Source: Coprinus comatus (Eukaryota > Basidiomycota > Agaricomycetes > Agaricales > Agaricaceae). From it: 64,000 bases of DNA. Numbering within the stretch: the stretch's first letter is position 1; every line of letters starts with the position of its first letter. The translations under genes were made by a program, and so were the position numbers. The notes below the pieces were generated by a model. That model was not told the DNA's origin. It ran no database searches and saw nothing but the letters and a program-made list of their open reading frames with translations. This document shows, piece after piece, positions 54,387-64,000 of the stretch. Where the stretch lies: assembly GCA_034638255.1 (NCBI GenBank), contig JAWPGT010000097.1, forward strand, positions 1 to 64,000, written 5' to 3'.

Positions 54387-55399
54387 ACTTCTGATCCTAG
54401 CCTTCTTTGGCAACCTACAATTCTTTGTAATGTGTCCTTCTTTTCTATAGTTAAAACATCCCTTATTCTTCAGCTTCTTGCAGTCTTTAGCTATGTGCCC
54501 ATATGTGTTACAATTGAAACACTTTGGTTCTCCTTTCTCATTATATGCTGGTCTTTGTCTTCCAATTTCCATTGGTTGTCCTATTCTCCCATATGTGATT
54601 CCAGTTCCTGTCCTCTTATCTATCCTCAACTCTGTTATTTCAAATCCTTGTCCTACTTGGAGAATGGTTCTGGACCAATCATCATAACTTGATAACAATA
54701 AGTGTTCTGGTGATATGACAATGGTGTGGATGATATCAGCATGAACATTCTTCTTCAACAGGAAAATTGCATGTTGGTCATCAGTTTCTGCCTTGACTCA
54801 GAGACTGTTGAACTCAATTAAGAAGTCAGCAATGTGCTTCCTGCCTTGCTTTGCTACTTCAATCTTCCATTCTGCTTGTTCCTTCTCCTGACCATTACTG
54901 AAATTAGTCTTCATCTTCTTTTCAAAATCCTCCCATGCTGGCCATTTGCTAATACTATCTCCCAATATAGCTGCAAATGCTCCTGCTGTTCCTCCCAACA
55001 TCCTACTCAATATTACTACAATTCTGTTTTTGTCATCCTCTATGCAGTGTGCCCTTATGGAGAACTTCATTGCTCTCCACCAGCCTGCAAACTTCTCTTG
55101 ATTTCCATCAAATGTCTCTAGATCTGCAACTAATATCTTTGGTGTAACTGTATTGATTCCTCCTGTAATGTTTCTTTGATTGCCTATCTGGCTTCCTTCT
55201 TCCTAGTTTGTTATCTCATCTTCTGATGTTAATTCTGCTATTGATTCTTCTGTTGTGGTTTCTTCTTCTGATATGTGTGGCTTTCTCCACTCTGTGTACT
55301 CACTTTCTTCAATAATGAAGCTGTGTCTTTGATGTGGTTTGCTATTGTTCTTTTGGTGTAACATCATGTTGCAAGATGAGTCTGCAAGACTTTACCAAA
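54387..55399 (-). pseudogene. Gypsy-type gag relic with two CCHC-like knuckles
   Basis: On the minus strand: GTAGAFAAILGDSISKWPAWEDFEKKMKTNFSNG, KQGRKHIADFLIEFNSL, a stop, then CFNCNTYGHIAKDC (intact C-x2-C-x4-H-x4-C) and a second knuckle CFNYRKEGHITKNC with its second cysteine changed to tyrosine. It is a different gypsy family from those above. No pol was found; it ends at the D LTR. Confidence 0.75.
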
Positions 55400-55750
55400 T
55401 GTTATGACCTTTGTACAAGACTCAGATAGCAACTTAAGGCAAAGGTAGTAGAGAGCACAAAGGGAAAAGTATAATTGGTAAAGTCTAAGGAAACACAAAG
55501 TAGCTATACCATTTATATACTGTATATACAATAACTTCTTAACTACTCACCTGCAGACACTTGTATTAGACTAGAGAGTCTTCATGTGTCTGCAGGATGC
55601 TTCAGTAACATGTGACATCACAATGTGATGTCACAGAAAGCAGAAACAATCTACAAGTCCAGAACTCCAAAGAGAATATCCAACCATAGCTCTTCTAACC
55701 TCAACCAACATAAGTACTGACCTTGGGGACTGTGTAGAGCATTCCTGACA
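55400..55750 (-). repeat. LTR copy, copia family A (left boundary uncertain)
   Basis: The right two thirds match 3928-4274 (CTGCAGACACTTGTATTAGAC repeats, ATTCCTGACA end at 55750). The left third differs, so the start near TGTTATGACC at 55400 is tentative. No clear TSD. Confidence 0.65.
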
Positions 55751-56044
55751 CTTGGTTTATCTAATGGTGAACCTATGGAAATCTGTGGTGATAACATGGG
55801 CTCCCTCTTCATTGCTCAAAATCCAACTATAGAGAAGAGGTCAAAGCACATAGACATCAAATTCCATTTTATTCAGCAGTGCTTAACCAATAAAAAAGTT
55901 CTATTATTCTTTATTCCTGGAATATCAAATCCTACAGATCTTCTAACAAAGAATCTTGGTCAAGTTAAATTTGAGGACTTCAGGAACAATTACTATGGTT
56001 TAGTGTTCTCAAACCCAATGTTTACTACTTCCAAGAGCAATTGA
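55751..56044 (+). pseudogene. Copia RNase H C-terminal fragment
   Basis: LGLSNGEPMEICGDNMGSLFIAQNPTIEKRSKHIDIKFHF...IPGISNPTDLLTKNLGQVKF, closely matching the RNase H tail of copia-F. It belongs to the element ending in the E LTR. Confidence 0.85.
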
Positions 56045-56108
56045 AAAAAATAATATGGACTAGTATACATTTGTGCTTACATGTCAACTATGCTTACAAA
56101 AAGGGGAG

Positions 56109-56500
56109 TGTTGAAAAGAAGGACTATTATTAGATAGTCACATGACTCTTTTTCATTTGTTTCATTTCACTTTAGCATTAGTCTCTTGCAGCATTATATG
56201 GTAGCTCCTTATTGGTTGTAGTTAGTGTTTCACATATGTGTTTCAACTCCTATATCAATTCCTGTTTCATGTATAATTACCTGACACATTGTAGACACCT
56301 GACTCCTGTTTAGTCATAGCACAGACCATTACTTTCTCCTATACAGTAAGTAGTGTATTTTTTCCTGTACTACATGTATTTCTTCAGTTCCAATAACTAC
56401 ATTCTCACTCACCTCTCACAAGCCCCCTACAAAACTATCTACCACTTTATGTGTATACTATTTGATATTATTATGTCTTGTATTCATGCTTGCTTCAACA
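56109..56500 (+). repeat. Copia-E 3' LTR
   Basis: TGTTGAAAAGAAGG...GCTTCAACA, preceded by the purine run AAAAAGGGGAG. Pairs with 9506-9718/22061-22235. The outer flanks (CAAAG, CATGC) do not match. Confidence 0.88.
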
Positions 56501-57096
56501 CATGCATCCTCAACCTCCTCCTCAATGACCTCATGGAACCTGAACATGTCATTATACCATCCTCTTCAACCTCAAACTCTACCACATCCACCACTGCTGA
56601 TGAACTAGAGTTATTCTTTAATGAGAACCCTAGCCAATCCCCACTCTCAAAAGATCCACTACTCTGGTGGCATCAGAATTCTTGTCATTATCCTCATTTA
56701 TTGCACTAGATTATCACTTAGTACCAGGCAAGTCTCATGTGCTTTTTCTACTTTTAAGTTTTTATTGACTGTATTCCTTAGCTACATATGTGAAGGTTGA
56801 TATATATTCAGTAAAGGGAGACTTCTCTCTCATACATGAAATTGACTTTCACCCTGAAATACCCAAGCTATTCTGTACATCAGGTAGTGGCTTATGAGTG
56901 GTTTCCTAACTCTAGAAGATGTGTGTAAGATTATTGAACTGTCATTGAATTAGATTAATATTATTGTAAATTTCTTTTATATAATCTAATTAAAAACATT
57001 TTTATTGACAAGATTCAAACACTCAATCTGTGGTTGGGTCAGGTTCAGGTCACTCCTCTATGACCTCGGGTTTACCTGTGCCCACCACTAGTCCCT
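56501..57096 (+). pseudogene. hAT relic, C-terminal transposase and right end
   Basis: ELELFFNENPSQSPLSKDPLLWWHQNSCHYPHLLH matches the hAT dimerisation domain (PLxWWxxNxxxYPxL). The stretch ends in CACCACTAGTCCCTA at 57096, a hAT-type terminus, preceded by GGTCAGGTTCAGGTCAC motifs. The left part is missing. Confidence 0.65.
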
Positions 57097-57265
57097 ATGA
57101 TGGACTATGGATAAATACTGAGTCCCACACTGCCTCAGGCATGTGTAAATGCATTTTCTCAGTGTGATAGTCAACCTATATCTAGCTAAACAGGGGCGCT
57201 GACCTTGTCAGCTTAATGTGCCTCATGCTCCACTAAAAAAAAAAAAAAAAAAGTGGGTACAGCAC
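57097..57265. other. Short unassigned stretch with a 20-bp A run
   Basis: 57235-57252 is poly(A), followed by GTGGGTACAGCAC. The last 11 bases are repeated after the LINE, so this is the LINE target and probably the original upstream flank of the phosphatase gene. Confidence 0.5.
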
Positions 57266-58640
57266 ATATCAAAACCCTCTCAACCAAAATAGGCAATAAG
57301 GATGAAGCAGCAAAAGCTCACCAAAGCCACTATGAAACACTTACTTCCTTACCTAACAACCTAATCATATACACAGATGGGTCACAAATATCATTCCAAA
57401 AATGTTTCAAATGAGTTGGAGCAGCAGCAGTTGGCTACCATGGCACAAATGAAGTGTTCCATGCACAAGTAGGTATGGGAGGCACAGCAGAAGTGTACGA
57501 TGCTGAACTCAAAGGTCTGTTAATGGGTATCTGGAAAGCCATCAACTATGCATATGACAATCCTACCATCACCAACATATCCATCTTTGCAGACAATTCA
57601 TCTGCTCTCACAACTGTTCTAGATCCTAAGCCTTGTACAGGTCAAATCACATCCTTCGCCTTTACCAAGCTGCACTTAAATGGATAGACCTTAAAGAAGC
57701 AAATACCCTCTCTGTAGAATGGTGCCCAGGTCACTCAGACATACCAGGAAATGAACATGCTGATCAACTGGCCAAAGAAGCCACTTACCTCCACTGCCTA
57801 ACTGAACCCACCACTACATATACATTATGACAAGCAAAGGAAAAACTCCTCAGCTGCTGGTCCAAAGACTGGAAAAACACACCCATGCAGGGTCAATACA
57901 GTGTCACAAACCACCTCCCCCCCTCCCTCAAACCCACCCCCCACTTTGAGCTGTTAAACAAACAATGAGAAATTTTCAGCCACCTCACACAATGCTGGAC
58001 AGGCCATGGCTACACAGGCAAATACTACAGAAAATTCATCCCATCAGAACCAACAACATGCCAATGTGATGGGATCACTTTCCAATCCAGAGAACACATA
58101 CTAAAACACTGCCCAAAATACAAATTGCATTGCCATAAATTGAAAAAAGCATCTCCCACACTATTCTTACCAGACATACTAGGTACTAAGAAGGGGATTG
58201 AGGCTCTAATCTCCTTCATAGGCGAATCTGGAGCATTCATGCATAATGGACAATATCCCCCAAAATGTAGACACCCCATACTTGACCACAACAACGAAAA
58301 TAATGAACCAGGTTAATGGTACTCTATGTACCCCATGGCTTCACCCGTTTACATATGCCCTTCTTTCTATTCTATGCCCTATTATTGTTTATCTATGCCT
58401 TTAATTCTTAATCCTTCGTCCCTGCCTAATCTCAACTGCCGAACATTTTATTCTCCATACAACTTATACTGAAACCAGACTCCTCCACATTTTCTCGTTG
58501 ATTCACAAAAGTAGAACACCCCCAGTATACCGGTACCACAATTCCTGTGTCATAATAGTAGTTTAGGTCCACTGCGTCTTAGTACTAGTTTACTTGTAGT
58601 GGTATATAAATGTTGAATACAAAAAAAAAAAAAAAAAAGA
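57266..58640 (+). mobile_element. 5'-truncated LINE (Tad-like) with RNase H and poly(A)
   Basis: RNase H domain: YTDGSQISF (57370), a stop, AEVYDAELKGLLMGIW, IFADNSSALTTV, then in the next frame SVEWCPGHSDIPGNEHADQLAKEA. The C-terminal part has C-x-C-x10-H-x4-C (CQCDGITFQSREHILKHC, 58050-58110). A non-coding 3' end and poly(A) at 58621-58638 follow. The imperfect duplication GGGTACRGCAC (57255-57265 and 58647-58657) marks target-primed insertion. Endonuclease and RT are absent. Confidence 0.82.
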
Positions 58641-58764
58641 GAAAAAGGGTACGGCACGTGAGGGGGTGCGTAGGAGCCTGCCACTTTCCCAGGGTACAAA
58701 TTCGGGCGTCATTTTTCACTGGGTTTTAACCAAGTTATACAACCATCCACTTGAAGTCTTCCCA

Positions 58765-61087
58765 ATGTCCATGGCGCTAATAAGCGCAACGGCTATCATA
58801 GGCTGCTTATTTCGTGTTGCTTGTTATATTTTCTTACAAGTTGTAAGGTCGAGTCATACCCTTCCAGAGAGTCCCATGCAATAACCACTATTACTGCTCA
58901 TATACAAGATCCCTACCCGTCTGGCCAAGCCCGTGATACCAGCTCTTTACCTTCTAAGTTCCATTGGCTCTTTTGTAGCATTGCGAAAGAAGAATAGCAC
59001 ATTCACTCAAGAGTCCAAGAAGGATGCCGATCACAAACAACCTATAGTGAGCTCTACATCTCCTAATTAATATTCATGGCCATAAGACTGAAGCTTTGTT
59101 AAAGTCTTCTGTCGCATCGTTAAGTCTGATCCTGAGTATCGTTCTATGCATTCCGAACTCCCGCCGTGCCATCTTGGGTAACTGCTTTATCAATCTCCTG
59201 CTGTTCGTAGCAGTCCTCGACTTCGCGCTCAGTCCCTATCTGGACAGTGCTGACAATGTTGTCTTCACACGGATCGGAGCAGTTTATCCAGATAGCGTCA
59301 AGATTGTTGTGCGTTACCCCTTCAACTTTCGTTCGAATGAGTCTCTACACATTCTCTGGCGCGAAGCTAGTCCAACCAAACAAAATGGTGATTGGAATGA
59401 AGGCCCTGTTGTAGTACTTGCAGAAGCTTCAGATTGGGTGGGAACTGTAAAACTGGATAATCTTTGGCCCAGCACTGTGTATGAATGTGAGCACCAGTCA
59501 TTCCTCTAGCCCCAAACGTCAAAATTGAACGTCTCCAGACATGTTGTCCGACACCAATCAAACCATTCTACCTTATCCCCCCAAACCTATCCGCTTCTCA
59601 ACTTTTCCCGACCCTCGACTCACTGGAGGCAGGACATTAAACTTCATAGTCTCCTCTTGCATTACTCCCAATTTCCCATATCGAGGTCCTCGGAATAGGA
59701 GACTAATTCACGGTTTTGATCTGCTCGCGGAACACATCCACGTTTCAAATGACACTACTGATGAGACTGAGATCCTTAATTCTGGCCCTCATTTCCTCTT
59801 ATTTCTTGGTGATTTCATATATGCGGATGTACCAATCTATTTTGGAGATGAAAAAGAGGCATATAGAAGGCTCTATCGACGCAATTATCAGTCCCCTAGT
59901 TTCAGAAAAGTATACGAAACTCTTCGTAAGGTTTTTTCTATTAATTCAACACACATTGTTCACTCTCTTTCAAGCTATCTTTCATACCTACGATGATCAT
60001 GAAGTAAGGTCGCCCTGTCCTTTTGACAAGTGCTAACCTACACGCCAGATTATTGACAATTTTGTGGGGGAAACTAAAGATGAAGCACCTTATCCCAACG
60101 CCGCTGATGCATTCAAACTGTATAACACCAATGCCAACTACGACCCTCCTCATGCAGAACAACTCTACTATGAATTCCAGAGGGGTGATGTTGCGTTCTT
60201 CGTCATGGACACCCGTCGTTATAGGTCGAGAGTGGATGGGCCTGATTTTTCCACGCGCTCCATGCTTGGCGAACGTCAGTTGTTAACTCTACTTGACTGG
60301 CTCACAAAAGTATGCAAGGTACCCTGCACCCAAGAATATAACGATTAACCCCCATATTCATTAGGTTAATAATACGGCAGCCTTCAAATTTGTTGTCAGC
60401 TCCGTCCCTTTTACCACTCTTTGGTCGCATGATGCACAATTTGATTCTTGGGCAGGGTTTCCCAAGGAACGACAATTGCTACTCGACGCTTTTCACTCTG
60501 TTCCTAATGTCGTCGTATTATCTGGTGATCGTCATGAATTCGCAGTGATTGAGTTCAGTGGAGAAGATTCCAGATCTTATCCTGTGTATGAGGTTTCAAC
60601 CAGTCCTCTCAACATGTTCTATATTCCATTTGTTCGGACACTGGCATCACGGAGTCAAGAGTTTGTAATCAGAAACGTTAGCAGAGATGATCCTGGACAG
60701 GAAACTGAAATAGTCTACTTCGAGAAAGAAGTGCCAAAGGAAAAGGTGATCAAGTACATCCCTTCCGGAAACTCCAAATGGTGCGTTGTTTCATATCTGA
60801 TTTCTTACCTTATTTTATAGTGGCCTTTTAGGTCGAGTATATCCATCAACACCACCGATTCACTGAAGCCACTCCTCCACCTCGAAACTTTCATCGACGG
60901 AAAGTCTGCATATAAGTGAGCCTTTCTTTCCACCCACTTTACAAGATACCAAATAAAAAGTTCCAGCCTCACAGTTCAAGGCAAGCCTGCGAGAAACGCA
61001 CCGTGGGCAGCAGTTGGCCTTTCTATCACAAGTAACATTATAGATGTCTTCCGCAGCTTCGGCTTCATAGCTAACAGATGGTTGTAA
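58765..61087 (+). CDS. PhoD-like metallophosphatase, membrane-anchored, nine exons
   Basis: Exons 58765-58842, 58909-59046, 59087-59486, 59539-59925, 59975-60003, 60049-60309, 60365-60780, 60832-60915 and 60967-61087 total 1,914 nt (637 residues), all GT-AG and in phase. The N-terminus has hydrophobic segments (ALISATAIIGCLFRVACYIF, AKPVIPALYLLSSIGSFVAL, CFINLLLFVAVLDFAL). The phosphatase core follows: FIVSSCITPN, FLLFLGDFIYADVP, PIFHTYDDHE, GDVAFFVMDTRRYRS, SSVPFTTLW, VVVLSGDRHEFAV; the D, DDHE and GDRHE blocks are the metal ligands of PhoD phosphatases. The likely role is extracellular or lumenal phosphoester hydrolysis; the substrate cannot be read. The start is ATG 58765, 108 bp after a LINE copy. 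The end is 18 bp from the PEX6 stop on the other strand. Confidence 0.9.
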
Positions 61088-61105
61088 CACCGTAGATAGT
61101 ATATT

Positions 61106-64000
61106 TTACGTTTGTACATTTTGTGAGAATCTTCTCTGTACTTGTGCATAGTGTGCCATTTCTGCCTGGCTGACACTAGGAACCAAATTTTTGAGAGCGA
61201 CAAGAAAGTCGTCTTCAATGACTTGCACTTGAATCTCTTCCAACGACGCCATTTCTGCCAGATAATACTGAGGCGTCAATGGATGAGGGTGATTTTTGTT
61301 TTCATCCCTGTTCAACTCAACTGTGGTATCTACATCAGAGGGTGCTCCACACTACTCATAGAATACACACCTATCCTTTCTTCCAACTGCTCTGCCGTTC
61401 TTGACATTGCATTGAGCATTGCATCGGAACAAAGCGCATAGAAATCGGCTCCTGTATAATTGAATGGACACATTTCTGCTATATTCTTTAAGTTGAGATC
61501 GGGATGCAACTTGAATTTGCGTGTCAAAGCTTCCAGGATATTCAGCTGCGCATCATGTGTTTCGCTCACGCCCAGGTAAAGCATACGATCAAATCTGATG
61601 TCCAGCGAGTTAGAATGTTTCAAGGCAGCGAAAGATAAAGCTACGGCGCACCGTCCGGGACGCAGGAGCGCTGGATCTAATAGATCTGGGCGATTCGTTG
61701 CACCAATAACAAATACATTCGAAGCCGAGTTTCCCCCAGCCATACCGTCAATCTCTGCCAGAAGCTGGCTCACAATTCGATCCATTACACCCCCAGAGTC
61801 ACCCTGGTTACCACGTTTTGGAGCCACCGAGTCCAATTCATCAAAGAATATTACACAAGGCTTAGCATCTCGGGCACGCTGGAAAACCCTCCGAACATTG
61901 GCTTCGGACTCACCAATGTACATATTTAAGAGCTCTGGACCTTTTACAGAGAAGAAATTCAGTGAACAAGAAGTAGCAACAGCTTTTGCAACAAGTGTCT
62001 TTCCAGTTCCAGGTGGACCATAGAGGAGAATTCCTAGGGGAGAGAATTCAAAACAGTATCACTTGAAGATGAATTCGGTCTTACCAGAACGCTTTTTTAA
62101 ACCATCGGAAAATAATTCTGGACGTTCTAAAGGAAGCTGTATGGTGTCAAGTATATCGGTTTTGACATGAGCTAAGCCTCCGACATCATCCCACGTAACC
62201 GAAGGAATTTTTGGTGCACCGATGTTTTCTGAATACGCTGCTCGCACTTTCTTCAGCGCCTTTTCAAAGTCTCCAGCGGTTAAGAGAATCTGAGCATTTG
62301 CCCCAGAGACACTTGGTCTGTGAATTGTAAGATTGCTATATATTTTATAAAGTTCATAAAAAAGACATACACTTGCTCATTAGCAGAGTGTTTGGCTCGG
62401 AAGATGAGATCAGAAAGGTCGATCGCTACTAATGCAGCAGTCTGTATTGCAAGTTCTTTGAGTGATACATCCGGTGCCAGTAATGTGTTGGACAGCAAGG
62501 CCTGTAGGATCTCCAGCCGTTCTTCCTCGTTTGGCGCCTACCAAATTGTTAAATAGATGTCTTGTGATATACGATGTTTGTCATACCTCAATTTCCACTT
62601 CATGCTTGAAACAAGACAAGAGCCCTAAGGGAACCCGTGTCGGATCACTTGTAGTGGCAGCAACTACCATAGGGAAACCTGTCATTTTCCAAGTCGAGTT
62701 GGATTCAGAGATACACTCCTTAACAGCACTGACGATTGCTAAGTCTTCATAAACATGAATAAGATATGTTAGTGTTCATGCTCAAATGAAATGACATTAC
62801 GGTACCTTTCCCCGCTTCTAGGGCTTGCGTTGTTTGAGCAAGAGCTTCAATATTCCTCAATACTAAGATACAAGGAGAGCATGTGCTGGCCTGCTCGAAT
62901 CGGGCCCTGAGGGTTCCTTCAGTCTTTGCATCGTTTTCCCCAACCATGTTGTAGCAATCCACCTATTGAATGTCAAAGTCGGATTTAAGGACATTTTGAG
63001 TCCTAGAATTCATACCTCCAAAATATGCATACCGAGTTGCTGTGCTACCCAACATGTTACAGAGAATTTACCATTTCCGCGCAAACCTTTCAATAAAACA
63101 GTTGTCTGAAGGTTGTAATCTACCGAATGACGACCGAAAGTGGCAGAGATTATCGATGAAAGTTTAGAAAAAGGTGCGTCAGGGCGCAGAAGATTGGAAT
63201 AGGGTAGTTTCTTGAGGAAAGAAAGTATTCCTCTGGGGTGGTTTTTATCTTAACCTAAATGGTTGGTGCATGACCTTGACGAATAATAGAAACGCACCTG
63301 ATTCTAGGTAGGATCCAATGTCGGGGATGCGCGAGTGTTCCAACCCGGTTTGAACCATACGGGTGGCAGATGAGTCGATCCAACATCCAAGTTCACCCGC
63401 AGTTGAGCCTGTGTAGATATCTTGGCCATTACTAGGTTCTAAGGTAGTGGGTATAACGTTGTGTTCGACATTGGTGATGAGAAAGTAGACCAATTCATTT
63501 ACTTCCCCGGCTCTGTATCCAATCGTTTGACCACAGGTTACAAGGCGTAAGGTGAGCCACTTACTGGTCGTCTGTACTATTAGTATCCTCGACTTCGTCC
63601 TCCGGAATTATGTTGTTAGCGTCGTTATATAATGGTAGCGCAATGATGTCGCCAGACTTGACGAGGCGTTTAGATGCAGCAAAATATGATTTGAGGGAGT
63701 TTATATAAGTAGCTTGGTATCTTCTATTAATTGAAAAGGGGGTTGCTATCCGTGCAATGGTAACTGATTTTGCAATTGGTATGGCGGGTTGTCGTCGACC
63801 AAAAAGACTTGGGCGTAGAGATATGCGAGGGTGATTGGCAAGATCTTGGTCGGCAGAGGCAAGTATGTTTGCCAGCAGAATGGGAGAACCACGAACAGTC
63901 CCACTATCAGTGAATTTTGAGGTCATTGTCAACTTGTCAGATCTCAAACACTTACGTAGTTGCAACTAATGTATCATTTGCTACAACTCGAACCAAACGA
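61106..64000 (-). CDS. PEX6: Peroxin 6, AAA ATPase of peroxisome biogenesis (5' partial)
   Basis: Eleven exons on the minus strand: 64000-63956 (partial), 63903-63565, 63512-63298, 63230-63016, 62962-62806, 62744-62587, 62537-62371, 62317-62085, 62033-61652, 61594-61371, 61329-61106; all joins are GT-AG and in phase, giving about 785 visible residues. D1 has a degenerate Walker A ([14 protein letters not shown]). D2 is canonical: [34 protein letters not shown], pore and ISRE region [15 protein letters not shown], Walker [16 protein letters not shown], sensor [36 protein letters not shown]. It ends [18 protein letters not shown], as in Pex6. With Pex1 it forms the hexamer that pulls ubiquitinated Pex5 out of the peroxisome membrane. 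A 41-bp intron (61330-61370) is unusually short. The N-terminus is outside the window. Confidence 0.95.

Noticed and set aside
57097..57254. A SINE ending in poly(A)
   Set aside because: No tRNA-like A and B boxes were seen, and the A run is explained as part of the LINE target site.

Overview
The window looks like a chromosome segment of a filamentous basidiomycete, most likely an agaricomycete. The host genes carry many short GT-AG introns (40-67 bp). They encode fungal-type proteins (a CAAX-tailed SEL1-repeat Skt5/Chs4-like protein, a PITH protein, a PhoD-like phosphatase, peroxin 6), and the repeats are chromodomain Ty3/gypsy, Ty1/copia, hAT and a 5'-truncated LINE. All calls come from reading the sequence; no database was searched, so the species cannot be named.

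Layout: bases 1-2016 hold two compact host genes on the + strand. Bases 2017-58639 are almost entirely transposable elements, nested several levels deep. Bases 58765-64000 hold two convergent host genes, a PhoD-like phosphatase (+) and PEX6 (-, 5' end beyond the window), whose stop codons are only 18 bp apart.

Stratigraphy of the repeat block, from LTR ends and target-site duplications (TSDs): gypsy-1 (2968-9456, -, TSD GGAGA) sits in a relic accessory ORF and has itself received two solo LTRs. A hAT element (9719-22060, 8-bp TSD CATAGCAT) split a copia-E LTR; it carries a solo gypsy-1 LTR and the nearly intact gypsy-2 (14117-21987, -, TSD ACGGA). Bases 22236-29908 are copia relics with solo LTRs and a large foldback element. 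Gypsy-D (29909-54384, +) contains copia-C (33070-48219, -, TSD GTCAC). Copia-C in turn contains copia-B (33394-38602, +, youngest looking) and copia-F (39128-45054, +, TSD AAGAT). After that come a gypsy gag relic, the 3' end of copia-E, a hAT relic and a truncated LINE.

Most notable: gypsy-2 and gypsy-D both carry, between pol and the 3' LTR and in antisense, an ORF with exact Zn(II)2Cys6 (Gal4-type) cysteine spacing. In gypsy-2 it has its own TATA box, an intron and a possible C-terminal coiled coil. A third relic of it hosts gypsy-1. The three gypsy families show Tf1-like self-priming complementarity between LTR and primer site. Gypsy-D has a canonical -1 slippery heptamer at the gag stop and gypsy-2 a variant of it. 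All 13 differing sites between the two gypsy-2 LTRs are CpG transitions, and many stop codons in the elements fit CGA-to-TGA change, which points to cytosine methylation and deamination as the main inactivating force.
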